Below are positions 28,494 through 37,082 of a DNA stretch of 64,000 bases, one piece after another. Source of the stretch: Schaalia georgiae DSM 6843. Lineage in GTDB: Bacteria > Actinomycetota > Actinomycetes > Actinomycetales > Actinomycetaceae. Made by a program: the position numbers and the translations under genes. Location: positions 124,001 to 188,000 of the forward strand of contig NZ_AUBM01000009.1 in the NCBI RefSeq assembly GCF_000429245.1. Reading direction: 5' to 3'. Position 1 is the stretch's first letter. Each line of letters opens with the position of its first letter. The notes beneath the pieces were generated by a model. The model ran no database searches and was not told where the DNA came from. It was given only the letters and a program-made list of their open reading frames with translations.

Positions 28494-28879
28494 AACTTTT
28501 CCAGTCCTTCGCGAACTCTGGAGACGTCCTCGGGGGTGCCGAGTAGCTCGAACTTGTACATGTGCGGGACTCCCAGCTTAGCGGCGATGATGTCTCCCGC
28601 CAGGCAGTAGGCGCGGCCGAAGTTCGTGTTGCCGGAAGAGATCACACCTTTGCAGTGGGCGCGGTTGGTCGGGTCGTTGAGGAATCTGATGACCTGCTTG
28701 GGGACGGCGCCTCTGGTATTGCCGCCGCCGTAGGTGGGGACGACGAGGACGTAGTCGTCATCGACATTGAGGTGCGGATCTTTGGGCCGCAGGGGGATCC
28801 GCGCAGCCGGGAGGCCGAGTTTCTCGACGAAACGGCGGGTGTTGCCCGTCGCCGATGAGAAGTAGACGACGATGCTCAT
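28463..28879 (-). CDS. nrdI: Flavodoxin-like NrdI
   Basis: NrdI is the flavoprotein that supplies oxidant for assembling the dimanganese-tyrosyl cofactor of NrdF. The 138 residues include the FMN phosphate loop [12 protein letters not shown], the VPTYGGGN loop and SSGNTNFG near the isoalloxazine. An ATG at 28879 follows AAGGACACGC. The gene lies between nrdH and nrdE, as in other class Ib operons, and its last codons overlap the nrdE start. Confidence 0.95.
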   Translation of the reverse strand: MSIVVYFSSATGNTRRFVEKLGLPAARIPLRPKDPHLNVDDDYVLVVPTYGGGNTRGAVPKQVIRFLNDPTNRAHCKGVISSGNTNFGRAYCLAGDIIAAKLGVPHMYKFELLGTPEDVSRVREGLEKFWQKTSPTQA

Positions 28880-29032
28880 GCGTGTCCTTCCGTTGCGGCT
28901 GCGGGCGCTGGACGGCGGCGGGGGCGTTGCCGCTGGATAGCGGCGGGGATGCTGGAGCTGGATGGCGGCGGGCGCTGCCGCGGGTCCGCGCGGCGCGAAG
29001 AGGCCCCGGCCCATGGGGGTCGGGACCTGTGC

Positions 29033-29284
29033 TCAGGCCTGCAGGGCCAGGGGGGCCGCCAGGGCCGCTGCGGCCTTGATGCGGTCGGGCCGGAACCCGG
29101 ACCAGTGGTCTTCCCCGGCGATGACGACGGGCGCCTGCTGGTAGCCGAGTCCCTTGATGTAGTCCAGGGAGGCCGCGTCCTCGGTGACGTCGATCGTCGT
29201 GTAGTCGACGCCCTGCTTGTCGAGCGCGCGGTAGGTCGCGTCGCACTGGGGGCAGCGGGGCTTGGAGTAGACGGTGATCGTCAT
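29033..29284 (-). CDS. nrdH: Glutaredoxin-like electron donor NrdH
   Basis: The 83-residue protein is the redoxin that reduces NrdE. The active-site motif is CPQCDAT, followed by the family's WSGFRPD near the C-terminus that distinguishes NrdH from glutaredoxins. GAGGAGC upstream supports the ATG at 29284. It is the first gene of nrdHIE, with two NrdR-like boxes about 130-175 bases upstream. The gap to nrdI is about 150 bases, larger than usual, and contains Gly/Ala-coding-like GC-rich sequence but no gene I can support. Confidence 0.95.
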   Translation of the reverse strand: MTITVYSKPRCPQCDATYRALDKQGVDYTTIDVTEDAASLDYIKGLGYQQAPVVIAGEDHWSGFRPDRIKAAAALAAPLALQA

Positions 29285-29411
29285 CGGGGGCTCCTCGGTG
29301 GAATCGTGTGCGGTCCGCGCGGGTTCCCGCGCGCCACGGGCGCTCACTGCGTCGCGTGGGTGGTGCTGGGCTCCGGCGCGTTCGCGGCCCGGTGCCCCGT
29401 GTTCGAGCACA

Positions 29412-29459
29412 ACACTACACCTCGTGGTGGCATCCGTGTGCGACCCCTATATGTAGTGT
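29412..29459 (-). promoter_or_regulatory. Tandem NrdR-like boxes upstream of nrdHIE
   Basis: Two 16-bp elements start 32 bases apart: CCCCTATATGTAGTGT (29444-29459) and ACACTACACCTCGTGG (29412-29427). Against the NrdR consensus ACACWATATATWGTGT the first matches at most positions and the second at about 11. The spacing of three helical turns is the usual arrangement for NrdR, the ATP-cone repressor of ribonucleotide reductase operons. They lie in the promoter region of nrdH. Confidence 0.75.
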
Positions 29460-29961
29460 TCGCGACGTGGTCTGTGGACAGGGGTGTGGGCGGGGTGTTG
29501 ATGGGGGGTGTGCCCAGGACTGGGGATGGGGCGGGCGCGGATCGGGTGGGGGAGGGCTGGGGCGCATGGTACCAAGGGTCGTGCGGTGGATATGGGTGGT
29601 GCTGGTGTGGTGCATGGGGATTGTGGAGTGGGTGTGGTGCTGTGTGAACACCCTGTGGAAACCCTGTCTTCATGCGATGGAATGTAATGCTCATCACTAG
29701 TGTTTCTTGGCGTGTTGCGGGCTCCGGAACACTGCATCTAGGGGTGGTGGCGCATGGGCTCCCTAGATGTAGGGGTGGTGGTCGCCTTCCGCGTGCGGCG
29801 TTGGCCTCAACCCTGTCCCCGTCACCCGCCCGGTAAGGCTGGCTTCTGTGTGCGGTGGTGGTTCCAATCCCGTCCCCCCGGCACCCGTCAGCCGCCTCCC
29901 CGCCCCCGCCAAACGACGTCGCGCCCTCATACGCCCAGTGGCCCGGTGCCTCAGTGGTTCG

Positions 29962-30146
29962 GTGGTCCGAAATGCGTCTGAGTCTCGGGCGGGAACGGGG
30001 GCTTGGCGGGCATTTGGTCCAAAAAGCGTCTGAGTCTCACCGAATCCACCCGAATCCGGCCAAAACCATCAAACCCAGACGCATTTTGGACCACCCCCGC
30101 GCGGAGCCCGCCGAAAACAGCGAAACCCAGACGCGTTTCGGACCAC
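29962..30146. repeat. Repeat-block copy A: 185-bp core bounded by inverted motifs
   Basis: The segment carries four copies of a motif like GTGGTCCGAAATGCGTCTG. Two are on the plus strand (29962-29986, 30014-30038) and two on the minus strand (30071-30094, 30122-30146), so the segment has inverted ends. Its reverse complement matches the segment at 59566-59750 with only about a dozen differences and the same length, while the sequences to the right of both copies match in the same orientation. No coding potential is evident. The gap 29285-30738 otherwise holds only repeats. Confidence 0.85.
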
Positions 30147-30227
30147 CCGCGCCCACCGCCACCCGGATTCCCGGCGAAGCCCGCAGAAACCGGAGCACCG
30201 AAAGCGCCGCAGGCGGGCGCGCGCCCG

Positions 30228-30319
30228 CATTGGGGTAGGTTACGGTGCATTGGGGCAGGTTAATAACCTGCCCCAATGGGGGTTAACCTGCCCCAGTAGG
30301 TGGTTTCCTGCCCCAATGC
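30228..30319. repeat. Mixed-orientation array of a 15-mer (copy A)
   Basis: Five copies of CATTGGGGCAGGTTA or its complement fill this stretch: plus at 30228 and 30248, minus at 30264, 30283 and 30305. The second and third form a perfect 15-bp palindrome (30248-30262 with 30264-30278) separated by one base. The same array occurs at 59832-59922. The palindrome could extrude as a hairpin or bind a dimeric protein; it has no U tract. Confidence 0.8.
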
Positions 30320-30343
30320 ACCCCGCCGGGCGACGCGGGGCGC

Positions 30344-30490
30344 GCAGTGGGCTGTTCTCACAGCGACACCTCCGGTGGTCGGTGGCCTGCCTCACTTGGA
30401 GGGGCGTGCGGTGGGCTGTTCTCACAGCGATACCTCCGCTTTTACAGCGCTACCACGCTTTGCAAGCGTTATAACACTTGCAAAGCGTGG
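30344..30490. repeat. Duplicated GGGCTGTTCTCACAGCGA unit plus 14-bp hairpin
   Basis: GTGGGCTGTTCTCACAGCGA with its flanks is present twice about 62 bases apart (near 30347 and 30410). It is followed by a perfect stem CCACGCTTTGCAAG (30453-30466) pairing with 30477-30490 around a 10-base AT-rich loop. The hairpin recurs at 60291-60324. Downstream is one copy of the CCCTTTGAAAAC unit that forms a tandem array in copy B. Confidence 0.75.
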
Positions 30491-30616
30491 TATCCCTTTG
30501 AAAACTCCACTTCGCTTGCAAAGTGACCCGAGTGCCCGCCCAACCGGCCCGCTTCGTGAAACGCAACTCCGCCAGGAGGGAGCCGATCGGGCGCTCCTCT
30601 GAGTGGCCACTTTCCG

Positions 30617-30710
30617 ATTGTGCGACTCGGCTATGGTCTTCCGACTGGCTGCTCGTGTCCCGGCCGTTTACGCGACTCCGCCATGGTCGTCCGACCGACT
30701 GCTTGCGTCC
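30617..30710. repeat. 50-bp imperfect tandem duplication before the sdaA 3' end
   Basis: A unit containing ATGGTCTTCCGACTGGCTGCT (first copy around 30632) is repeated about 50 bases later as ATGGTCGTCCGACCGACTGCT. Both are preceded by GCGACTC and followed by GTGTCCCG/GCGTCCCG. It is non-coding and lies just downstream of sdaA. Confidence 0.6.
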
Positions 30711-30738
30711 CGACCAACTGTTCCCCCGAGCCGCGGTT

Positions 30739-32403
30739 CTAGCACTCCACAACGTTGACGGCCAGGCCGCCCTCGGAGGTCTCCTTGTACTTCGAGAGCA
30801 TGTCGTTGCCGGTCTGGCGCATGGTCTCGATGACCGCGTCCAGGGAGACCGTGTGCCGCCCGTCCCCCCACAGGGCCATGCGCGCGGCGTTGATGGCCTT
30901 GACGGCGGCGATGGCGTTGCGCTCGATGCAGGGGACCTGCACGAGGCCGCCGACGGGGTCGCAAGTCAGCCCCAGCGAGTGCTCCATGGCGATCTCGGCG
31001 GCATTCTCGACCTGCTCGGGGCTGCCACCCAGCGCTTGGGCGAGGCCCGCGGCGGCCATCGCCGAGGCGGAGCCGACCTCGCCCTGGCAGCCGACCTCGG
31101 CCCCCGCGATGGAGGCGTTGGTCTTAATGAGGGCACCGATGGCGGTCGCGGCCAGCAGGAAGGAGTGGGCGGTGGCGCGCCTGTCGCGCGCCCGGGCGGC
31201 CGATGGTCCGGACTCCGCCTCGGCGATGGGGGCCAGTCGGACTCGTGACAGTGGCGCGCGGGCGCTGTCGCTGGTGTCGGGGCCCGCGCCCGGGGAGGCT
31301 CCCGCCTCGGGGCAGTGAGTGACCAGGTAGCCCAGGACCGCGGGGATGACGCCGGCCGCCCCGTTGGTGGGGGCGGTGACGACGCGGTGGCCCGCGGCGT
31401 TCTCCTCGTTGACCGCGAGGGCGAAGAGGTTCACCCAGTCCATGGCGCGCATGGGGTCGGCGGGCGTGGACACCCACGGCCTCGGGCCGTCGGCGACGCG
31501 CGAGCCGGAGCGCTGGGCGAGCTTGGCGGCGAGCGCCCTGGCCCGGCGCGGCACGTCGAGGCCGCCGGGGAGGATCCCCTGGGCGCTGGTCCCGGCGTCC
31601 ACGCAGTCGAACATGGTGTTCGCGATACGGTCCAGGTGGGCGTCGACGGTGGCGCGGGGACGCATGGCCTCCTCGTTGGCGCGGACCAGTTCGGCGATCG
31701 ACAGGCCGGTTTCTGCGCAGGCGGCGAGCAGCTGGGCCGCAGTGGCGAAGGGGTGCGGCGCGGGCACGTCAATGCCGACGCCGGACTGGCTGGTGGCCAG
31801 AGACGCGACCTGAGGATCCGAGGCGTCGTCGTTGGTCTGCACCATGACGAATCCGCCCCCGACGGAGTAGTAGGTGCGTTGCAGGACGGTCCGGCCGCAG
31901 TGGTCCGAGGCGGTGATCGTGAGGGCGTTGACGTGGTAGGGCAGGACCGTGCGGGGGGCGAACCGCACGTCGGCGGCCAGGTCGAGGGGGACCGCCGTGC
32001 CGCCGGGCAGGGTGAGGGAGCCGGTGGCGGCCAGGGCGGGCAGCAGGGCGTCGACGACGTCGATGGCGACGGTCTCGGGGTCGTGACCGGCCAGGCCGAG
32101 CAGGACCGCCCGGTCGGTGGAGTGGCCGCGCCCGGTTGCCCCCAGGGACCCGTAGAGGTCGACGGCGATCCGGGCGGGTTGGGCGAGGGCGGCCAACTCC
32201 GTGGTGAAGGCCAGTCCCGCGCGCATGGGGCCGACTGTGTGGGAGGAGGAAGGGCCGATGCCGATGCGGAACATGTCGAAGACGGACAGGGGGTGGGGCG
32301 CGTCGGTGGCGGGGATCTCGCCCGATACGATGGCGGCCGCCGTGGGGCGGCCCGCGCGGTACTGGCCGAGGGGGGAGTCGAGGGGGACGGGGTGCGGGTC
32401 CAT
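30739..32403 (-). CDS. sdaA: L-serine ammonia-lyase, iron-sulfur type, single chain
   Basis: The enzyme deaminates L-serine to pyruvate using a [4Fe-4S] cluster. The 554 residues comprise the beta domain (residues about 40-230, with [15 protein letters not shown]) and the alpha catalytic domain. Likely cluster or substrate cysteines are those in [24 protein letters not shown] and the C-terminal VVEC. An unusual Pro/Ser/Arg-rich insertion of about 50 residues (from [13 protein letters not shown] to [10 protein letters not shown]) interrupts the alpha domain. The ATG at 32403 follows CACAAT at seven bases with no ribosome-binding site, so it looks leaderless, and its promoter is divergent from the next gene. 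Confidence 0.93.
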   Translation of the reverse strand: MDPHPVPLDSPLGQYRAGRPTAAAIVSGEIPATDAPHPLSVFDMFRIGIGPSSSHTVGPMRAGLAFTTELAALAQPARIAVDLYGSLGATGRGHSTDRAVLLGLAGHDPETVAIDVVDALLPALAATGSLTLPGGTAVPLDLAADVRFAPRTVLPYHVNALTITASDHCGRTVLQRTYYSVGGGFVMVQTNDDASDPQVASLATSQSGVGIDVPAPHPFATAAQLLAACAETGLSIAELVRANEEAMRPRATVDAHLDRIANTMFDCVDAGTSAQGILPGGLDVPRRARALAAKLAQRSGSRVADGPRPWVSTPADPMRAMDWVNLFALAVNEENAAGHRVVTAPTNGAAGVIPAVLGYLVTHCPEAGASPGAGPDTSDSARAPLSRVRLAPIAEAESGPSAARARDRRATAHSFLLAATAIGALIKTNASIAGAEVGCQGEVGSASAMAAAGLAQALGGSPEQVENAAEIAMEHSLGLTCDPVGGLVQVPCIERNAIAAVKAINAARMALWGDGRHTVSLDAVIETMRQTGNDMLSKYKETSEGGLAVNVVEC

Positions 32404-32512
32404 GACCACTATTGTGCCGGAGGCGGTGGGGGCGGGGCCACGCCTCCGCTGGACGGGCGTCGGAGGCCCCGGAAGGGATGCGCCCGGGCTGCCCCGAACG
32501 TAAGGTGGTCCC

Positions 32513-33799
32513 ATGGATGACGCGAACAGCCCCGCCGCCCCCGAGCGCGTCCTCTACGTGCACCTGCCCGGGGGCGCCGGGTTCCGGGCCGACGCGCTCA
32601 CAGGGGCACCACCGGAGGCGCCCCTCGACTGGAAGAGCGCCTGGGGGGACGAGGACGCCGACCAGGGCACGGTGTTCTCCCTGGCGCACAGTGGGGTGCC
32701 CGGCGGCGGGGGCACGCGCGTGGGCGACCACCGGGTGGTCCCCGTGCTCCCTTCGGAGGGGTTCGGCTCCCAGGAACTGGCGGAAGTGACGGACGACTTC
32801 AACGCCACCGTCAGGGCCCTGGCCGAGAACCCGGTCGCCCTGCCCGTCGCCTTCGACGACTACGGGCGCCTCCGCCTGGTCGCCCACCGCAGGGAAGACG
32901 AGGACTTCCTGCGGCTCAGCGTCTACTCCACCTCTGCGGCCGTCCACGCCGACCTCCAGCAGGCCGGGCCGCTGTTCATCATCAGGCACGGGGCCAGCGT
33001 CATCAGGTTCCTCGACGAGCACTCCGAGCGGATCCTCTTCGTCACCGTGGACCCCGCCTCCTGCCTCCGACCGATCGAGTTCCCGGCCAGCCTGCCCCAG
33101 TACTTCGCCACAATGCCCCCGCCGCGCCGCACGGACCGGCGGGAGGAGGACTCCGCCTGGGGGGCCGGCGCCGCATCGGAGGAGGGCGCGCCTCCCACCG
33201 GGTTCGTGCTCGACCTGTCCGACGACTGGGTGCGCGTCGACCTCACAGTGGGCGCGGAGGCGCTCAAGACCAGTGTGGACGGCCTCATCGCCGAGCAGAC
33301 GCGGCAATGGCCGACCACGATGGGGTGGCTGCGGGAGCGCACACGCGGCTGGCTCCAGCGCACCTGCCTCCAGGCCAAGTCCAGCGGGGGCGTGGAGTTC
33401 GCCGTTCTCATGAACTCGACGAAGAGCAGGGAACCGACGCTGACCCTCGTCAACTACTGGCTCGCCCTTCCGAGGACCGCCGATGGGCCGCTGGTCCACG
33501 TGCGCGACTTCCTCGGGGAAACAGCCGACGATGACGACGAGATCGCGATCATCGAGACGCGGGCGCGCCGGCTCCTGCGCTCCGTCCGCGTGAGGCCCGC
33601 CGCCCGGCGCGGGGGCGCGGCTCCCGAGCAGGAGATGCTCCTCATCGACTATTGGATCGAGGTGCCGGGCGACCCCGCCTCCGCGGCGCGGGTCGTGTTC
33701 ACCAGGCCCGGCGCGGACTCGCGTGACGAGGTCGTCGCCCAGTGCGACGCGATCATCCGGTCGGGGCGGTGGGACGCCCCCGGGGCGCAGCCCGCTTGA
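32513..33799 (+). CDS. Unknown protein with an SseB-like N-terminal half
   Basis: The 428-residue cytoplasmic protein has no signal peptide or membrane helix. Residues about 95-195 (ENPVALPVAFDDYGRLRLVAH..., FIIRHGASVIRFLDEH..., RILFVTVDPASC) look like an SseB N-terminal domain, judged by eye. The C-terminal half (from LDLSDDWVRVDL) alternates beta strands and helices and ends in a conserved-looking LLIDYWIEVPG. I do not recognise it. TAAGGT six bases before the ATG indicates a leaderless start, and the promoter faces that of sdaA 110 bases away. SseB-like domains are often found with secretion or effector-handling genes, but no such link is visible here. Confidence 0.6.
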   Translation: MDDANSPAAPERVLYVHLPGGAGFRADALTGAPPEAPLDWKSAWGDEDADQGTVFSLAHSGVPGGGGTRVGDHRVVPVLPSEGFGSQELAEVTDDFNATVRALAENPVALPVAFDDYGRLRLVAHRREDEDFLRLSVYSTSAAVHADLQQAGPLFIIRHGASVIRFLDEHSERILFVTVDPASCLRPIEFPASLPQYFATMPPPRRTDRREEDSAWGAGAASEEGAPPTGFVLDLSDDWVRVDLTVGAEALKTSVDGLIAEQTRQWPTTMGWLRERTRGWLQRTCLQAKSSGGVEFAVLMNSTKSREPTLTLVNYWLALPRTADGPLVHVRDFLGETADDDDEIAIIETRARRLLRSVRVRPAARRGGAAPEQEMLLIDYWIEVPGDPASAARVVFTRPGADSRDEVVAQCDAIIRSGRWDAPGAQPA

Positions 33800-33851
33800 C
33801 GGGAGAGGGTCCAGGGGCGCCTCGGCGTTCCCTGCCCCGTAGACTGGGCCC

Positions 33852-34607
33852 ATGAGCGAGAACCTGAGTTTCCCCGGGCGCGGCCGTGCCGACGCCGTCA
33901 TCCAGTGCGCCATGGACATGGAGGCCGCGCCGCTGCTCCACGTCCTCGAGCCCGTGGGTGACGAGGAGACGCCCCGCGCGGTCCACGCGGGCGCCCACGG
34001 GCACCACGTGCAGCGCTTCGCCCTCGGCCTCATCGACGGGCGCACGGTCCTGGTCGTCACCTCCGGGATCGGTCAGGCGAACGCCGCGGCGGCCGCTGCG
34101 CGGGCGCTGGTGCTCGTCGACGCGCCGATCGTGATCGCCGCAGGGACCACGGGCGGCCTCGCGAGCGACATCAACGTCGGGGACATCGCAGCCGGGGTGA
34201 GCGCCGTCTACGGGCAGGCCGACGCCACGGCCTTCGGCTACGCGCCGGGACAGGTCCCCCAGATGCCCGTTGACTACTCCTCCTCCGAGCGCGCTGCCGC
34301 CAGGTGCGCGGACCTGGCCGGCCTCGTCGCGCACCCGGTGCGGGTTGGGGGGGTTGTCTCATCGGACTCCTTCTGCACCGAGGAAGTGGCCGAGCCGATG
34401 CGCCAGCGCTTCCCCGACGCCATGGGCGCGGACATGGAGACGTGCGCGATCGCCCAGGTCGCGTGGAGCTGCGGTGTCGATTGGATCTCTCTGCGCGCGG
34501 TGTCCGACCTGTGCGGCCCGGGCGCCGGCCAGGCCTTCCACATGGACGCCGGGCGCGCGGCCGCTCACAGCGCCGAGGCCGTCCGCGCCTACCTGGCACT
34601 TCTGTGA
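33852..34607 (+). CDS. 5'-methylthioadenosine/S-adenosylhomocysteine nucleosidase
   Basis: The 251-residue protein belongs to the PNP/UDP phosphorylase superfamily, MTA/SAH nucleosidase branch. Motifs include VVTSGIGQANAAAAA (phosphate/Gly-rich loop), IAAGTTGGLASDINVGD, the purine-binding MGADMETCAIAQVA with the substrate-ribose Glu, and the catalytic Asp in RAVSDLCG. It hydrolyses the glycosidic bond of MTA and SAH in methionine salvage and methyl recycling. TAGACT six bases before the ATG fits a leaderless transcript. The following phosphatase gene starts 13 bases after its stop. Confidence 0.85.
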   Translation: MSENLSFPGRGRADAVIQCAMDMEAAPLLHVLEPVGDEETPRAVHAGAHGHHVQRFALGLIDGRTVLVVTSGIGQANAAAAAARALVLVDAPIVIAAGTTGGLASDINVGDIAAGVSAVYGQADATAFGYAPGQVPQMPVDYSSSERAAARCADLAGLVAHPVRVGGVVSSDSFCTEEVAEPMRQRFPDAMGADMETCAIAQVAWSCGVDWISLRAVSDLCGPGAGQAFHMDAGRAAAHSAEAVRAYLALL

Positions 34608-34620
34608 GGAGGCGGGTGTG

Positions 34621-35118
34621 ATGCGCGTTCTCATGGTGTGCACCGGCAACATCTGCCGGTCGACGATGGCCCACCAGGTGCTCGACGAGGCCGTGGCGGC
34701 CGCCGGACTCTCCGGCGCCGTCCGCGTGGACTCCGCGGGCGTGTCCGACGAGGAGCACGGCAACCCCATCGACCCCCGTGCCGCCCGCGTACTGCGTGCC
34801 CACGGGCACGGCGTCCCCGACCACCGCGCCAGGCAGGTGCGCGCAGACGAGCTGGCCGACTGGGACCTGGTCTTGGCCATGACATCGGCGCACTACGCGG
34901 CGCTGTCCCGGCTGCGCGACCACGCCCGTTCCGGCGGGAGGACACCGGAGATCCGCATGTTCCGCGACTTCGACCCCCGGTGCGCTCACTTGCCCGAAGG
35001 GCCCGGCCGGGACAAGGACCTGCCCGACCCCTGGTACGGGGACTACGGGGATTTCGTGGACGCCCTGGTCGTCATCGAGCGCTCCACACCGGCGCTGGTC
35101 GACTACGTGCGCCCCTAG
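34621..35118 (+). CDS. Low-molecular-weight protein tyrosine phosphatase
   Basis: The 165-residue enzyme has the P-loop CTGNICRST at the N-terminus (Cys nucleophile, Arg) and the general-acid Asp in LPDPWYGD near the C-terminus. This matches the PtpA/Wzb class that dephosphorylates tyrosine-kinase substrates or host proteins. The ATG at 34621 overlaps a GTG one codon upstream, either of which could be used with the GAGGAGGC site. It is probably co-transcribed with the nucleosidase. Confidence 0.92.
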   Translation: MRVLMVCTGNICRSTMAHQVLDEAVAAAGLSGAVRVDSAGVSDEEHGNPIDPRAARVLRAHGHGVPDHRARQVRADELADWDLVLAMTSAHYAALSRLRDHARSGGRTPEIRMFRDFDPRCAHLPEGPGRDKDLPDPWYGDYGDFVDALVVIERSTPALVDYVRP

Positions 35119-35421
35119 GGCGTGGTGTGTTCTTGGTGGGTGTGGGTGGGGCCTTTGGGGTATCGCGCTCCCGACAAGGCCCACTCCCGGCGGGGGCGAC
35201 CGCATCCGCATTTTTGGCCGCCTTCGCCCCATTCCTATGTGCTGTGCAGCACAGTCTAGGCTGCGCCCGGCCGCGCGCCCGCCATGCCAGGGCCACGGCC
35301 CCTGACGAGCCGACCAGGCAACCAGTCGGCGGACCAAAGGCCCCGCCCGGCACCAAGGCGCGGCCCGCACAGTCGGCACCGGCCACCGGCTTGAACGACT
35401 CGCACAACATACCCCGCGCCT

Positions 35422-35541
35422 GCACCACTTAGGCATTGCCCGCACCACTTAGGCTCCCGACACGCCGGGATAACCAGGGTTCACTTGGGCCTAAGTGGCG
35501 CAGCGGCGCGCTAAGTAGTGGAACCGCAGGCTAAGTGGTGC
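35422..35541. repeat. CACCACTTAGGC motif, five copies in both orientations
   Basis: GCACCACTTAGGC occurs twice (35422-35434, 35442-35454), followed by three reverse-complement forms (GCCTAAGTGGCGC near 35489, GCTAAGTAGTGG near 35510, GCTAAGTGGTGC near 35530). The block can fold into alternative hairpins. It lies in a gene-free gap of 657 bases (35119-35775) after the phosphatase gene. Positions 35119-35420 hold nothing I can name. Confidence 0.7.
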
Positions 35542-35604
35542 AGCGCGCGCGAAGCCTCTCAAAGCACCGACAACGAGCCGCACGCGCAGCCCTCTCCTTC
35601 AACC

Positions 35605-35751
35605 GCGCACACAAGGAACCGGAATCAGACAACACGGCCTAGTCGGGCACGCACACAAGGGAGATGATTTACGAAACACACTGCGCACACAACGGCTTGA
35701 TTCCGCCCTTGTGTGCGGTCGCATGTTGCGTAATTCCGGTCCTTGTGTGCG
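35605..35751. repeat. Nested inverted repeats with CGCACACAAGG ends
   Basis: The outer arms CGCACACAAGGAACCGGAAT (35606-35625) and ATTCCGGTCCTTGTGTGCG (35733-35751) are inverted copies with one indel. An inner pair, CGCACACAAGG (35650-35660) and CCCTTGTGTGCG (35706-35717), sits inside them. The interior is less GC-rich than the chromosome. The layout resembles a small non-autonomous (MITE-like) element or a structured terminator region; no target-site duplication is clear. Confidence 0.6.
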
Positions 35752-35775
35752 TAAAACGGGGCTGCGCGGCGCCAT

Positions 35776-36525
35776 CTAGACTGCGCCCGATTGTCCGCCA
35801 GGCGAGCGTCCCCCGTCCCAGGTGGGCGCGGTTGTGGGGGAGGCCCCGTCCGAGGTGGGCCCGCTGTCCGGTGTGGCGGCGCTCGGGGCGGGGGCCGGGT
35901 CCGCGGCCCCGACGCGCAGGACCACCAGGGGCTCGCCTGTCGGCTGGGCGGAGCCGCTACCGGGCTCGAAGGTCAAGAAGATCTCACTGCCCGGCTGGGG
36001 CATGATGTCCACGAAGGAGTAGTCCCCGCCCCTCCGTTCGTAAATGCCCAGGGACTCGACGGTGTTTCCGTGGCGCGCCCACACCTGCATCACCTGTCCC
36101 TCGGGTGCCCGCAGCGCCGAGGGCGTGGTGATCGCAGCCATCCCCATTTCCGGCGACCAGGTGAGGGTGACAACGTGCCCGTCGGGCATGGTGTCGGTGG
36201 AGCGCCGCACGTCTTGCGCCTGGTTGAGGGCGGCGTAGTGGCTGGTGGACTCCATTGAGGTCATCGTGGTCCACCGGCCCACGCCTATCCCCGCTGCGAA
36301 GAGCACGACCGCCGCAGCCGCCGCAGTGAGGACGCGCGCGAACAAGGGGATGACCCTCCGGTCGCGCGCGGAAGCCTCCTCGGGGGCCTGCGGCCACTGT
36401 TCCTGCTCGACCTCCTCGATCGCGGCGAGGAGGTCGTCGCGCACGTGTGCAGGCGGTTCAATGGGGGCGAGGGAGGCGGCGAGGCGGGCAGCGGTCTCGT
36501 CGTCGTCGAAGATGTGGTCGCTCAT
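35776..36525 (-). CDS. rskA: RskA-type anti-sigma factor
   Basis: The 249-residue protein has a cytoplasmic N-terminal anti-sigma region (residues 1-85, with DDDETAARLAASLAPIEPPAHVRDDLLAAI), one membrane helix (VLTAAAAAVVLFAAGIGVG) and an extracellular beta-rich RskA domain. Its typical segments are VMQVWARHGNTVESLGIY and FLTFEPGSGSAQPTGEPLVV. A Pro/Thr/Ser-rich tail ends the protein. It overlaps the sigK stop by four bases (ATGA). In Mycobacterium the homologue is removed by regulated proteolysis to release SigK; the same arrangement is inferred. Confidence 0.9.
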   Translation of the reverse strand: MSDHIFDDDETAARLAASLAPIEPPAHVRDDLLAAIEEVEQEQWPQAPEEASARDRRVIPLFARVLTAAAAAVVLFAAGIGVGRWTTMTSMESTSHYAALNQAQDVRRSTDTMPDGHVVTLTWSPEMGMAAITTPSALRAPEGQVMQVWARHGNTVESLGIYERRGGDYSFVDIMPQPGSEIFLTFEPGSGSAQPTGEPLVVLRVGAADPAPAPSAATPDSGPTSDGASPTTAPTWDGGRSPGGQSGAV

Positions 36526-37082
36526 CGTTCCTCCAAGAAGGCGCGCAGGCGGGCGAGGGCCTGGCGGATCGTGCTTTTCACGGTGCCGAGCGGCAGTCCC
36601 GTCGCATCGGCGATCCTCGAATGGCTCAGTCCCCCGAAATACGACAGGAGGATGACGGTCTTGTGCGGCTCCCCCAGGCAGTTGAGGGCGCGGCGGACGG
36701 CTCCGCCCGCGATACGGGACTCCGCCTCCTCCGCCGTCTGGTCCCAGTCCACGTCCGGGGGCGAGGCGAGTTCGCGGTCGCGCGCCGCCTGGGCCGAGCG
36801 CACCCGGTCGATGGCCCGCCTGCGGGCAATGGTGGTGAGCCAGACGCGGACGCTGCCGCGACTGGGATCGTAGGAGGGGGCGCGCCTCCACACGTGGAGG
36901 AACGTGTCCTGCAGGACCTCTTCTGCTTGGGCGCGGTCCTTGAGGACGCAGCGGATGAGCGCGAAGAGCGTGGGCGCCCAGGTGTCGTAGAGCCTCGCGA
37001 ACGCCCGCTTGTCCCCTTCGGCGACCAGCTGCAGTTCTTCGCGGCCCAGGTCGCGTGCGGCGGTGTCAGTCACGGTGCTCAT
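36522..37082 (-). CDS. sigK: SigK-like ECF sigma factor
   Basis: The 186-residue sigma factor has region 2 (AFARLYDTWAPTLFALIRCVL..., with RGSVRVWLTTIARRRAIDRVR) and region 4 (VILLSYFGGLSHSRIADATGLPLGTVKSTIRQALARLR). These resemble the SigK/ECF19 group. The start at 37082 begins MSTVTDTAARD and removes an Arg/Pro-rich upstream reading. It is followed by its anti-sigma factor and lies 103 bases downstream of dipZ on the same strand, so it may be read from the dipZ promoter, giving autoregulation. Two divergent SigK-like promoters lie nearby. Confidence 0.9.
   Translation of the reverse strand: MSTVTDTAARDLGREELQLVAEGDKRAFARLYDTWAPTLFALIRCVLKDRAQAEEVLQDTFLHVWRRAPSYDPSRGSVRVWLTTIARRRAIDRVRSAQAARDRELASPPDVDWDQTAEEAESRIAGGAVRRALNCLGEPHKTVILLSYFGGLSHSRIADATGLPLGTVKSTIRQALARLRAFLEER

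Noticed and set aside
29620-29665. An oriC-like cluster of DnaA boxes
   Set aside because: The TGTGGA matches are few and inexact, no AT-rich region accompanies them, and there is no dnaA or dnaN nearby.
29285-30738. Several 60-130 codon frames in the repeat block upstream of nrdH
   Set aside because: They overlap repeated palindromes and tandem units, have no starts with ribosome-binding sites, and share low-complexity translations. The same translations recur in block B, as expected of repeat DNA.
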